A stretch of 64,000 nt of DNA from Frigididesulfovibrio sp031553235 (GTDB lineage Bacteria > Desulfobacterota > Desulfovibrionia > Desulfovibrionales > Desulfovibrionaceae). A program made the translations under genes and the position numbers. The stretch covers positions 96,345 through 160,344 of the forward strand of contig JAVBLS010000019.1 in assembly GCA_031553235.1 (NCBI GenBank). The letters are read 5' to 3'. Below, piece by piece: positions 15,134-23,297 of this stretch. Under the pieces are notes generated by a model, which worked only from the letters and a program-made list of their open reading frames with translations, was not told the origin of the DNA and did no database searches. Position 1 is the first letter of the stretch. Each line of letters begins with the position of its first letter.

Positions 15134-15688
15134 TCATCCGCCGTGGTGCGCGTTTACGTTCTCAAGGCGGGTGATCCGGGTTGTCGCGAAGTAATCGGCG
15201 GGGACTTCAATGCCGGACCACTGCGACAGGTACAGACGGGTTTCGTAGCGCCGGACGAACTGGGCCGCGTCGCCCTTGCAGGGGTGTTCGCGCACCTTGT
15301 CCGCATAGAGCGCCGACAGGCCGCGCTCGTTGAAGAAGCGCGCGCCCTCGCTCGACCGGGCCACGATGGCCAGGCGCTGGGCGCGCAGCCGTCCGGCGTC
15401 GCCGCTTGAGAAGAACTCCAGGAGCACGGCGGGCCGGAGCAGGGCTTCCAGGCGCAAGGCGCCGGACGCGGCCGGGTCCGGGTCGGGCGCGCTGAAGGTT
15501 TCCAAGGTGGTGCCGTGCTGTTGGATCTCCTCGATGCTCATGACCGCGTAGTCTTCGCTGCCGGCGGGCAGGGCGGCGCGGTTCTGTCTGCCCTGAAAGA
15601 CCCGGTCCGGGCCCAGGGCCGGTTGGGCATAGGCCAGGATGAAGGCGCGCACGGCTTCGTAGAGATTGGCTTCGGCGGGGATGTTCAT
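15134..15688 (-). CDS. Neck/tail terminator-type protein (LIC_12616-like)
   Basis: The protein has 184 residues from ATG 15688 with GGAGCGACC upstream. It contains NLYEAVRAFILAYAQPALGP and YAVMSIEEIQQHGT near the N-terminus and ARFFNERGLSALYADKVR further on, the pattern of small head-tail joining/terminator proteins that precede sheath genes in this phage type. It is expected to cap the tail tube at its head-proximal end. Function is inferred from family pattern and order. Confidence 0.65.
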   Translation of the reverse strand: MNIPAEANLYEAVRAFILAYAQPALGPDRVFQGRQNRAALPAGSEDYAVMSIEEIQQHGTTLETFSAPDPDPAASGALRLEALLRPAVLLEFFSSGDAGRLRAQRLAIVARSSEGARFFNERGLSALYADKVREHPCKGDAAQFVRRYETRLYLSQWSGIEVPADYFATTRITRLENVNAHHGG

Positions 15689-15966
15689 GGTCGCTCCTTT
15701 GAGTGCTGCAGGTTGGCCGGTGCCGAGGGGCATCGCGGCTCGCGACGCTTGGCGGTGGAACGAAAGGCCGCGATGGAATTCCGACACCCAAAAAGCGTAC
15801 CTCGGGCCGTGGGCTATGGGAATTTTTCAGTAGGTAAATTTACTACATATGTCGGGTGGGGGGAGAACGGGGCCGGGACGCCGTCGGACAAGGAAGGCGC
15901 CGCTTTGAGCGATGGGGTCGGGCTCTTCGGCCCCACCCCGGAGCACAAAGCAGGCCCGACGCAGTA

Positions 15967-16434
15967 TCACGGCGCCCCGGCCCCGTTCTCCGGCGGTTCG
16001 ACCTGCAGCGTGGCCCTGACCGCCACCCAGCCGGGCGGGCGGGCGGCGCCCGTTTGCGGGCCGCCCGCCCGGCTGAAGTCTTCCAGCACCGCCGTGACCA
16101 GCCACCAGGTGTTGTCTTCCAGGTGGAGCAGATCGCCGCCGCGCGCCAGGGGGCGCGCGATGCCGGCCACGCGGCGCTCCGGCTCGGGCCGGGAGAACAG
16201 GTAGAAGCGGCGCTCCACCTGTTCCAGGCCCAGGGTGTCCGCATGGGCCAGTTCGGTGGGGCCGTGGCTCTGCATCTGGACCATGACCGGCAGGCCCGGG
16301 GCGTGGCGGGGGCGCAGCCGGCCCTCGGCGTCGGCGCTTTGGCCGGCGCTCTGGTGCAGCATGGCCGCAAGGTCGGGGTGCAGGCGGTTGATCATCGGCC
16401 GGACCAGGGCGTGGAGATTGATGCCGCTTGGCAT
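15967..16434 (-). CDS. Phage head-tail connection protein, family unclear
   Basis: The protein has 155 residues from ATG 16434 behind GGAGCG. It starts MPSGINLHALVRPMINRLHP. It has a β-rich middle (VMVQMQSHGPTELAHADTLG) and a hydrophobic WWLVTAVLEDFSRAGG stretch, which would suit a small neck or completion protein. It lies between a DUF4054 protein and the terminator-like protein, where head-tail adaptors normally sit. I did not recognise a named family. Confidence 0.6.
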   Translation of the reverse strand: MPSGINLHALVRPMINRLHPDLAAMLHQSAGQSADAEGRLRPRHAPGLPVMVQMQSHGPTELAHADTLGLEQVERRFYLFSRPEPERRVAGIARPLARGGDLLHLEDNTWWLVTAVLEDFSRAGGPQTGAARPPGWVAVRATLQVEPPENGAGAP

Positions 16435-16447
16435 GGCGGGCGCTCCT

Positions 16448-16828
16448 TTATCCCAAATACAGCCTGCCGCCCGGCGCAAAGCCGGAGAGCAGCCGCCGGG
16501 CCGTGGCCCCGCACTGGGTCTGGTTGAACCAATAGGCCCCGGGGTCGTTCGGCGCGTCAAAGCCGGCCGAGACGCTGCCTTGGGCCGCGTGGGTCATGAC
16601 GCCCACCGCGCCGCGCACGGAGAGTTCGGCCAGGTGGCAGACCAGCAGGCGCAGGATGGTCTCGCGCGCGGTGGTTTTCGGGGGATCATAGGGAATGGCG
16701 GAACATTCGGAGTTCTCCACCACCAGGCAGGCGACCTCAAAGGCGTGGCGCAGTCGCGCGTCCGTGAAGTCGGCAAATTGCGGGTGGATTTCGCGGAATT
16801 CCGCCGGATCGAAAACAACAACAGACAT
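16448..16828 (-). CDS. DUF4054-family head completion protein
   Basis: The protein has 126 residues from ATG 16828 with GGGAGCGA upstream. It starts MSVVVFDPAEFREIHPQFAD and continues with an α-helical core (LRHAFEVACLVVEN, RLLVCHLAELS) and GAYWFNQTQCGATARRLL, the standard DUF4054 layout. The family resembles gp6/gp15-type head completion adaptors binding the portal. It is followed after 13 bases by another head-tail gene. Confidence 0.8.
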   Translation of the reverse strand: MSVVVFDPAEFREIHPQFADFTDARLRHAFEVACLVVENSECSAIPYDPPKTTARETILRLLVCHLAELSVRGAVGVMTHAAQGSVSAGFDAPNDPGAYWFNQTQCGATARRLLSGFAPGGRLYLG

Positions 16829-16995
16829 GTTCGCTCCCTTCTTGTGGTCTTTACTTTTTGGCGCTCCCGGCGGGGAGTTTTTCGCACAAGCGCTCATGCG
16901 TTCCTGCGGCCCGCGCTGTCGCGGAATGCACTTTCGTGACCCGGCAGTATTGCCGGCCCGCCGACCTCTGCAGCCCTTTTTCAGGATGAAAAAAC

Positions 16996-17012
16996 GGAGG
17001 GTCTGAGCGGCC
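16996..17012 (+). repeat. Dispersed GTCTGAGCGGCC repeat
   Basis: The core GGAGGGTCTGAGCGGCC follows GATGAAAAAACGG between two head genes. The preceding 16,890-16,990 segment also resembles other gaps (TCATGCGTTCCTGCGG and GCAGCCCTTTTTC), so the element is longer than its core. Confidence 0.65.
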
Positions 17013-17080
17013 TTCGCCGACTTTCGGCAGGCCGCTCCCTTTCTCTCGGTCTTCAGTCCGGTTCTTCGCCGTTCGGGTGG

Positions 17081-17599
17081 TCAATCTTCGGACTTGGGCT
17101 TCGTCTTGACCCGCCCGGAGAGCGGGTTGACCGGCTCATAGCCGTGGCGCAGTCCGCCGCGCTCCCGGGCCATGGCCTTGCCGCGCTCCAGGCTGGGGGC
17201 GTCAAAGACCAGGCCGTTGCGGAAGATCTGCATCTTGCCGTAGAGCCTGAGCACCTCGGCCCACTGCGCGGCCGGGACCGTGGTCACGCCGTGGCGCCCG
17301 CCCTCCAGGGGCCGGCCGTCCAGGCCCCTGAGCCGGGAAACCGGCAGGCCGTTGATGGCCACGTCGGCGCCGTTCGGACAGGCCGGACCGGGGGGCAGCC
17401 GGAAGCTCTGGCCGCTCTGCAGGTTGGCGAAGACATAGACCAGGTCGCCCGTGGCCGTTGCGGCCGCTGCGGCGTCCACGTGGTCCTGCTCCAGGGTTTC
17501 GGCGGCCCGCTTGGCGTCGTCGCCGGTTTCGAGCGCCTGCCCGGTGTCGGCGGTTTTCCGCCCGCTCACGGCCGTCTTGGGGGAAGTCGTTTTAGCCAT
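17081..17599 (-). CDS. Phage head-region protein of unknown function
   Basis: The product has 172 residues from ATG 17599, preceded by AGGAGAAA. The first ~60 residues are low-complexity (Ala, Thr, Asp, Lys; e.g. DHVDAAAAATATGDLVYVF). The middle contains LQSGQSFRLPPGPACPNGADVAINGLPVSRLRG, a compact β-rich domain, and the end is basic (SGRVKTKPKSED). It lies 29 bases after the major capsid gene. A capsid-associated or completion role is plausible from position, but no family was recognised. Confidence 0.55.
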   Translation of the reverse strand: MAKTTSPKTAVSGRKTADTGQALETGDDAKRAAETLEQDHVDAAAAATATGDLVYVFANLQSGQSFRLPPGPACPNGADVAINGLPVSRLRGLDGRPLEGGRHGVTTVPAAQWAEVLRLYGKMQIFRNGLVFDAPSLERGKAMARERGGLRHGYEPVNPLSGRVKTKPKSED

Positions 17600-17628
17600 A
17601 GGTATTTCTCCTGTTTTATAAAAAGACG

Positions 17629-18660
17629 CTATCTTACCCCGCGCATGGCGGCGACGGCGAACGGGTAATAGATGATCGCGCCATAGGTGGTCGAAACCCA
17701 CTTCTGGCGGAAGCTGGAGAGATCCGGCACCACCCGCCCGGCCCGGATCTTGTCGGAAAAGCCCAACTCGCCCACGGGGTTGCCGGCAATTTCCCGGGCG
17801 ATGAGCAGAATGGATTCGCCCGAGGTCGCGTCGGCCAGTTCCGGCAGGGTGACGATTTTCAGGTCGCTGAAGTACTTGTGCAGCATGTCCAGGACCGAGA
17901 CGTTGAAGTCGGTGGCCTTGCCCAGGAGCACGGCCGCGGCCGGAGAGGCCGCCAGGGTCAGGGGCGACCCCTGGTCGATCCAGCCGTCGGCCCGGCCGGC
18001 CAGTTGCTCGAACAGGGCCAGGACGTCGTCGTAGATCTGCCGGGTGGTTTTGTCGGCCCAGAGCACCGAGCCGCCGGCGGGCAGCGGGGCCATGGCCGGG
18101 GGCTGGTCCGGGTTGTTCAGAATGCCGTAAAGCTCGCGGCCCTCCACGCCGAGCAGGGCGAACAGGCCGGCGTCGGAGTCGAGCACGTGGGCCGCGGCCC
18201 GCTGCTTGTCGGCGGCCAGTTGGATCGTGGCGGCCGAAGACGCGGCTTCTTCAAAGTCGCCGTATTCGATGACCGTCTCAAAGACATACTGCTCGCGGGT
18301 GATCCAGTTGTAGTTCACCCCGGAGGTGCGGGAACGGCCGTAGTCGCTGTAAGGCTCGCTCGATCCGGTCAGTTCGGTGGCCCTGAACTTGGCAAAGGGC
18401 GTGGTCCAGTCGCCTTTCCGCACCTCGTTGAAGATTTCGCGGGCCTTGCGCGGCCTGGTGAGCACCTCGACGACGCGCGGGTCGTAATAGGCCAGCAGTT
18501 CGGCCGGGACCACGGTGTTGGGCGTGGTCACCAGGGCCGCGTCCCGGGCCAGGGATTGGGCGTTGTCGCGGCCGATCCAGCCGCGCGGGGCCGGGCCGCC
18601 GGGCACATGCAGGTGAAAGCCCAGGGCCTGCAGTTCGTTGAAAGAGGGGTGTTTGTCCAT
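17629..18660 (-). CDS. Major capsid protein
   Basis: The protein has 343 residues from ATG 18660, two bases after the decoration gene's stop. It has the HK97-like major-capsid features of DUF2184-type proteins: an N-terminal arm, then VVEVLTRPRKAREIFNEVRKGDW, the E-loop region around PYSDYGRSRTSGVNYNW, and a C-terminal RQKWVSTTYGAIIYYPFAVAAM segment. It is preceded by a decoration protein and a protease/scaffold, the expected order. Confidence 0.85.
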   Translation of the reverse strand: MDKHPSFNELQALGFHLHVPGGPAPRGWIGRDNAQSLARDAALVTTPNTVVPAELLAYYDPRVVEVLTRPRKAREIFNEVRKGDWTTPFAKFRATELTGSSEPYSDYGRSRTSGVNYNWITREQYVFETVIEYGDFEEAASSAATIQLAADKQRAAAHVLDSDAGLFALLGVEGRELYGILNNPDQPPAMAPLPAGGSVLWADKTTRQIYDDVLALFEQLAGRADGWIDQGSPLTLAASPAAAVLLGKATDFNVSVLDMLHKYFSDLKIVTLPELADATSGESILLIAREIAGNPVGELGFSDKIRAGRVVPDLSSFRQKWVSTTYGAIIYYPFAVAAMRGVR

Positions 18661-18662
18661 AA

Positions 18663-19172
18663 TCAGGCGCTCCAGTTGGTAATGGTGATCAGGGTGTCGG
18701 CCGGGCCGCCTTCGGTCACGGTCCAGTCGGTTTCCACGGCGCCCGGAAGGTTGTCGCCGGCATCGCCGGTCCGGACCGAGCCGTCGCTCAGGGCGGCGAA
18801 AACCTTTTGCCCCGCGCTCGCGGGCGTGGAAGGCGCCACATACATGTCGCCGCGCCGGACAATGCTCAGGGTCGCGCCTTGCGGCACATACAGGCTGCCG
18901 GCGCATTCGAGCCCGGGGTCGGCAAAGCGCAGACCGCGCTCGACAAGGCCCAGGGGCGCGCCGCTGCCGGAAGAAAGGGCCCGGCGGGCGGGGCCGGCGG
19001 GGTGCGCCGCGCCCGCGGGATCGGGCCAGACAAAGCGGCCGGCCATGATTGCGGCGTCGCCGGCCAGGTATGCGCCGTCGGCGTGAACGACCGGGTTCAG
19101 GCTCGCCTTGTCGCCGGGCACGCCCCGGGCCGGGGCCGCGCCTACGCGGTTGGGGAAGTTTGTGTATGGCAT
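18663..19172 (-). CDS. Capsid decoration/structural cement-type protein
   Basis: The protein has 169 residues from ATG 19172. It starts MPYTNFPNRVGAAPARGVPG, the opening typical of Gp24-like structural cement proteins that sit just upstream of capsid genes. The C-terminal β-rich half contains GDMYVAPSTPASAGQKVFA, GSVRTGD and WTVTEGGPADTLITITNW, matching the decoration fold that binds capsid three-fold positions. The stop TGA is followed by TT and the capsid ATG. Confidence 0.75.
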   Translation of the reverse strand: MPYTNFPNRVGAAPARGVPGDKASLNPVVHADGAYLAGDAAIMAGRFVWPDPAGAAHPAGPARRALSSGSGAPLGLVERGLRFADPGLECAGSLYVPQGATLSIVRRGDMYVAPSTPASAGQKVFAALSDGSVRTGDAGDNLPGAVETDWTVTEGGPADTLITITNWSA

Positions 19173-19298
19173 GATGGGGATCTCCTTGGTGTTTCTATGG
19201 TTGTTGAAGGCCGCCAAACCGCGTTTCCCGGCGGGTTGTGTTCCCGGCGCCCGGTTCCGCCGCGATGGCGGGTGGTCCACAGGATGCGGACCCGAGCG

Positions 19299-20765
19299 TC
19301 ATCCTTTCCTGATGTTGCCAAGGTGGGCAAAGGCCGGGTCGACGGATTTGGCGTCGCCGGCCGGGACCGAGGCCAGGACCGGATAGTCCGCCTTGCCCTG
19401 CCGGGTTTCGCGGGCCATGGCGCAGAGTTCCTTCAGGGCGGCGGTGTCGCTGATCCGGCTGGGCCGGCCGATCAGCGCCAGGGCCTTCCGGTAGATGCCG
19501 GCCGCCGAGTCAAAGGCCAGGGGGTCGAGATCGCCCACCAGGGGACGCACCTCGCGCGCGGCCTCAATCTGGGCCTGCAGGCCGGAGCGGATTTCGTCGG
19601 CCAGACGCGCGGCCACGGCCTTGGCGTCCATGGCCGGAGCGGCCCCGGAGGTCGAAGGGTGTCCGGCCCGGGAGCGCCCGGCTTTGCCGTCCATGGCCGC
19701 CCCGGGCTTCTGGCCCCGGCCGTTGTTGTCCGGGGCGTCCTTGCCCCGGTCGTCCTCGTCGTCGGCCCGGGCGCTTTGGCCGGCGCCTCGCGCGGTGTCG
19801 GCCTCGGCCTGCTCGACCAATTGCCGCAGCAAAGCCGCGAGCCCGTGGTCTTCCAGATCCGCGATCAGGGCCAGAAGCCTGGCCCTGAAGCCGTCATCGC
19901 CGTCATCGCCGTCTTCGGCCGGGTCGGCGTCGGGACCGCGCCCGGAACCGGCCGCGCCGGCGGCATTGGCCGGGTCGGCGCCAAGGGGCTGCCCGGGCTC
20001 GGGCCTTCCGGCCGCGCCGGGTTCGGCGTCCGCGCCGCCGGCCGGGGTCTTGCCCGTGCCGCTCAGGATGTTCGCAAGCTTTTCCAACAGTTCTTTTCCG
20101 TCCATGTTCCTTCCTCTTTCACGGTTGATGGTGTTCGCATCGGCCACAACCACGTCGGGCCCGGCCCGGCCTTCTTCCACAATGGCGACGTGGTTGCCCC
20201 GGATGTTGGTCATGATGAAGTCGTAGGCCTGCCCCTGGAACACGCCCGGCCGGAACACCGGGTCGTAGCGGTAGCTTGCCGACAACTGCCGCCTGGCCGG
20301 CCGGCCGTTGCGCGGGCTCAAGGCCGCGACGGCCTCGGCGTCCTGGATGACCAGGGCGTTGTTCAGGTAAGGCGCGTTGAAGCGGGCCTCGGTGCCCAGG
20401 TTGCCGACGCGCAGGGCCTTTTGCGGCGCGGCCGCCGAATCGGTGACGTGCTCCTTGAGCAGGGGCAGGCCGTTGAAGGTGGGCGCGGCCTTGGCCAGCT
20501 CGGCGGCGGGCCGGTAACCTCGATAAATTTTGTCCGGGTTCAGGCCGAGCGCGTGCCCGCCGGGAATTTCCGCGCCCCAATACTCGTTCACGGCCTCTTT
20601 GCTGATGTGGCAGAGGGAAACGTGCAGAAAGCCGTTCTCGTCAACGTGCCGGCGCGAGGCGGCGTCAAAGGAGAGGCTCTCGGAAACGGCCTGTTCCCCG
20701 GGCGAGGGGGCGGGGTGCCCGCCGGCTTCGTTGAGCCGGGGGGGAGATGGGGTCTGGTTTTTCAC
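19299..20765 (-). CDS. Prohead protease fused to scaffold (DUF2213)
   Basis: The protein has 488 residues with a GTG start at 20765 behind AGGGAG. Residues ~30-210 form the DUF2213 protease domain: SFDAASRRHVDENGFLHV, a His in LLKEHVTDS, and ARRQLSASYRYDP containing the likely catalytic Ser. Residues ~215-380 are highly charged and low-complexity (DPAEDGDDGDDGF, repeats of Gly-Pro-Ala-Asp), as expected of scaffold. The C-terminus (ICR-like ALALIGRPSRISDTAALKEL) is helical. Fusion of protease and scaffold is normal for this group. Confidence 0.82.
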   Translation of the reverse strand: MKNQTPSPPRLNEAGGHPAPSPGEQAVSESLSFDAASRRHVDENGFLHVSLCHISKEAVNEYWGAEIPGGHALGLNPDKIYRGYRPAAELAKAAPTFNGLPLLKEHVTDSAAAPQKALRVGNLGTEARFNAPYLNNALVIQDAEAVAALSPRNGRPARRQLSASYRYDPVFRPGVFQGQAYDFIMTNIRGNHVAIVEEGRAGPDVVVADANTINRERGRNMDGKELLEKLANILSGTGKTPAGGADAEPGAAGRPEPGQPLGADPANAAGAAGSGRGPDADPAEDGDDGDDGFRARLLALIADLEDHGLAALLRQLVEQAEADTARGAGQSARADDEDDRGKDAPDNNGRGQKPGAAMDGKAGRSRAGHPSTSGAAPAMDAKAVAARLADEIRSGLQAQIEAAREVRPLVGDLDPLAFDSAAGIYRKALALIGRPSRISDTAALKELCAMARETRQGKADYPVLASVPAGDAKSVDPAFAHLGNIRKG

Positions 20766-20914
20766 CGGGTGTGCTCCCTGAGGGGGGTGAGGTTGTCGAT
20801 GGGGTCACGAAGGGGCGTGAGGGCAGCGCGGAGTATGGCGTGTCGCGGGGAGAACAAAGGGACTTGAAGGCGGTGCGGGGTGTGGCGCGTTGTGTGGGGG
20901 GAACGTAAACTGCT

Positions 20915-22153
20915 CTAATAGCCGCCGCTGTAGTTTTTTATGCTCACCAGGCGCCGGGACAGGGAGTTCTCTATTTCGCGGGCGATGTCCTGCGCGTTGG
21001 AGTTCGGGGCATTGACCGTGACGCCGCCCACGTTGACTGTGGTCACGCTGCTGTTGTCCGTCGCCCAGGAGGCAAAGCCCGAGGCGGGCAGCATGGCGAA
21101 GGAGGGGGCGTTGGCCTCGGCCATTGCCGCGCCGGCGGAAACCAGAAGCGGCGCCGCTTCCTTGAGCCGCGCGTCGGCGCCGGCCGCTATGAGGCCGACC
21201 TGTCTGCCGATCTCCTGCAGGCTGGTGAGTATGGCCGGGCCGGAGCCGGCGGACGAGGTTTCATGGCCGGAGATGGGAGTGGCGCCGCTGCCGGGGGCGT
21301 TGCCGCCCTGGACCGGCCCGGGGCCGTCGGGTTGCGGGGTCGCGCCGCCGGCGCCCCGGCCAAGGGCGTCGCCAAGCCGGTTCTCGTTCCAGCCGCCGAT
21401 GAACCCGGCTGCATATTGGCTGAGCATCTCGTGGCCTTTGCCCAGAAGGTCGGCAAAGAAGCCCAGAAGCTGATCGCCGGACACGGCGGAGGCATCGTCC
21501 TCGGCGCCCTGGCGATCGCTGTAGCCGCCGGCAAAGCCGGTGAGAATCTCGCCGATTCTGCCGGGCATGGCGGCAAAGAAGTTCCGGACCCACTCGGCGT
21601 TCTCCGGGGTGGGCTCGGGAAAGTAGACCCCGGTTTCGTTATGGCCGGTGAGGCCGTCCGCCTGCCTGCCGGCCAGTTCGGCGCGTTCCTCCTCGGTCAT
21701 GTTGGCGACGTGGTTCGCACCTTCGGTGGCGGCCCAGATGCCCCAACCTATGGGGTGCATTATCAGTTTCGAAATAACGCGGCCGAGAATGTGCCCAAGT
21801 ATCATCAGGCGGCCTGCACTAACCAAGCCATCCAGAGTGCTTTTCGGGCTTTCCTGCGGTCCATGCCCGCCTTCCTGATCCCGCACACCTTGCGGTGCAC
21901 TTGCCGTGCCGCCTGTTTCGCCCAGACCCTTGGCGGCTGCACGCAAGCCGGCGTCAAATTCCGCCAGGGCCTGCGTGGCCTCGCACAGCGCTGCCGCAAA
22001 CTCGCCGAAGAGGTCGGCAGTGGGCGCGCTTAGTGCTTTTCCCGCGGACTTCACACCGAAATCGATACGTATCAAAGCTTGCGCCAGGGCTTGTGAAACT
22101 TTGGCAACATCCACACCCAGGCCGGCAAGCCAAGCATCTGCAACAGTAACCAT
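20915..22153 (-). CDS. Second, shorter tape-measure-like protein
   Basis: The protein has 412 residues, beginning MVTVADAWLAGLGVDVAKVS, comparable with MATIADALCVSLNLDGAGFL of the main tape measure. It ends SRRLVSIKNYSGGY exactly as that protein does. Its middle has only one hydrophobic block (LMILGHILGRVISKLIMHPIGWGIW), followed by long Gly- and Pro-rich disorder (~residues 250-310). It is located between protease and portal genes, where tape measures are not expected. The upstream chaperone paralogue and zinc-ribbon cassette are duplicated with it. Its TAG stop is the first three bases of a TAGAGCAGTTTACG repeat. It may be a remnant or a tail-length variant. Confidence 0.7.
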   Translation of the reverse strand: MVTVADAWLAGLGVDVAKVSQALAQALIRIDFGVKSAGKALSAPTADLFGEFAAALCEATQALAEFDAGLRAAAKGLGETGGTASAPQGVRDQEGGHGPQESPKSTLDGLVSAGRLMILGHILGRVISKLIMHPIGWGIWAATEGANHVANMTEEERAELAGRQADGLTGHNETGVYFPEPTPENAEWVRNFFAAMPGRIGEILTGFAGGYSDRQGAEDDASAVSGDQLLGFFADLLGKGHEMLSQYAAGFIGGWNENRLGDALGRGAGGATPQPDGPGPVQGGNAPGSGATPISGHETSSAGSGPAILTSLQEIGRQVGLIAAGADARLKEAAPLLVSAGAAMAEANAPSFAMLPASGFASWATDNSSVTTVNVGGVTVNAPNSNAQDIAREIENSLSRRLVSIKNYSGGY

Positions 22154-22169
22154 AAGTTTTTATCCTCCC

Positions 22170-22197
22170 TTGACCGGCATGTATCATGCCGTTATAA
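22170..22197 (+). promoter_or_regulatory. Promoter with palindromic spacer, zinc-ribbon array 2
   Basis: TTGACC, a 16-base spacer and TTATAA form a promoter for the plus-strand zinc-ribbon genes. The spacer contains the perfect palindrome CGGCATG-TAT-CATGCCG, suggesting a dimeric repressor binds between -35 and -10. The first array has degenerate versions at 10,936 and 11,235. Confidence 0.62.
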
Positions 22198-22233
22198 GTT
22201 GAAGAACTATGAATTATTCCTTTGGAGCTTCGT

Positions 22234-22398
22234 ATGGCGCTGACTCAATGTCCTATATGTGGAAAGGAAATCTCCGATAAAGCAGAGCGCTGTCCGCAAT
22301 GCAAGGTTCCCTTTTTCACTCTGGCGTGGCGTTCCGTTGTTAGCGCTCTGCTGTTCGGGGTGTTGTTCGTCGCCGTCATCGCATTTTATACCCTTTGA
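22234..22398 (+). CDS. Zinc-ribbon, single-transmembrane microprotein 4
   Basis: The product has 54 residues from ATG 22234, with TTTGGAG upstream. It starts MALTQCPICGKEISDKAER and continues CPQCKVPFF: the second CxxC pair is kept while the glycine after it is lost. The helix is SVVSALLFGVLFVAVIAFY. It is the first gene of the second array and shares promoter and layout with microproteins 1-3. Confidence 0.75.
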   Translation: MALTQCPICGKEISDKAERCPQCKVPFFTLAWRSVVSALLFGVLFVAVIAFYTL

Positions 22399-22521
22399 CA
22401 CGGCGTTTACCTGCACGCGAGCGGCGACAGGCCTGCGTGTCGGTCCGGTTCATGATTGCAAGATTCACTTCTGCCGTTTTCATGGCTTGAAGAAACGTGC
22501 CTCATTCCCCAGGAGGTTTTC

Positions 22522-22881
22522 ATGCCCCCCAGCATATGTTCCGAATGCGGCAAGGAAGTTCCCGATAAGGCAAAAATCTGCCTGCGTTGCGGTAGTGCCC
22601 TCCCCAAGCAAAATCTCGTAGCCTGCTCCGTATGTGGCAAGGCAATTGCCGACACTGCCGGAACCTGCCCGCACTGCGGCGGCGTCGCCGAGAGCGCGTC
22701 AACGCTCGTGCCCTGCCCCGAATGTGGCAAAGACGTTTCCCGCAAGGCCGAGAGCTGCCCACACTGCGGTTTCAGGCTGCGCATTTTCCCATCGCCGTTT
22801 TTGGATACTTCCCGGCAGACAATTGGGGAAATCATCGTCATTGTGGCAATACTCTATTTTGTCAGGCTTCTCTTTCGTTGA
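22522..22881 (+). CDS. Triple zinc-ribbon membrane protein
   Basis: The product has 119 residues from ATG 22522, behind AGGAGG. Three zinc ribbons follow each other: CSECGKEV...CLRCG (~residues 6-25), CSVCGKAI...CPHCG (~37-56) and CPECGKDV...CPHCG (~68-87). One C-terminal helix follows (IGEIIVIVAILYFVRLLF). It looks like three single-ribbon units fused in tandem before one membrane anchor. Each ribbon keeps both CxxC pairs. It lies between microproteins 4 and 5 of the second array. Function is unknown. Confidence 0.78.
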   Translation: MPPSICSECGKEVPDKAKICLRCGSALPKQNLVACSVCGKAIADTAGTCPHCGGVAESASTLVPCPECGKDVSRKAESCPHCGFRLRIFPSPFLDTSRQTIGEIIVIVAILYFVRLLFR

Positions 22882-22904
22882 GGCGATGCCGAGAGGAGGC
22901 CCTC

Positions 22905-23081
22905 ATGGCGCTGACTCAATGTCCCGAATGCGGGAAGAAAATTTTCGACAAGGCCGAAGTTTGCCCATATTGTGGTCGTCGATTTTCTCCTCCTCCTTTT
23001 TATATCGTCCCTTGGAGTTACATGTGCACCATGGCTGTGGTTGTAGCGATCTTGGTTGCCATCGCACATTACAGTAGATGA
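22905..23081 (+). CDS. Zinc-ribbon, single-transmembrane microprotein 5
   Basis: The product has 58 residues from ATG 22905, behind GAGAGGAGG. MALTQCPECGKKIFDKAEV plus CPYCGRRFSPPP make the zinc ribbon, and MAVVVAILVAIAHY the helix. It follows the triple-ribbon gene after 23 bases, so the two are probably cotranscribed. Its RRFSPPPFYIVPW linker is close to RFSPPPLFDVPW of microprotein 3, indicating that the two arrays derive from one another. Confidence 0.75.
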   Translation: MALTQCPECGKKIFDKAEVCPYCGRRFSPPPFYIVPWSYMCTMAVVVAILVAIAHYSR

Positions 23082-23154
23082 AGGTTAATACACGATCACC
23101 TGTTACCTGTGCCACGAGAGCGGCTATGGGTTCCGGTAAGAACAGCAGAAATCC

Positions 23155-23171
23155 GGAGGGTCTGAGCGGCC
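23155..23171 (+). repeat. Dispersed GTCTGAGCGGCC repeat
   Basis: GGAGGGTCTGAGCGGCC follows AGCAGAAATCC in the gap between zinc-ribbon array 2 and the second chaperone. The corresponding gap in the first module also holds a copy (11,963), so the element was present before or copied with the duplication. Confidence 0.65.
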
Positions 23172-23297
23172 TTCATCATCCTTTGCGTCAGGCTTCTTCG
23201 ACTGTGGGAAGGCCGCCCTCTTGCGCCGAAACTCTTCAGCCTGACCGTCGTTGTTCGGCGAGAGGCGCCGTTCAAGGACGACGGCGCCCCGCCGCTC

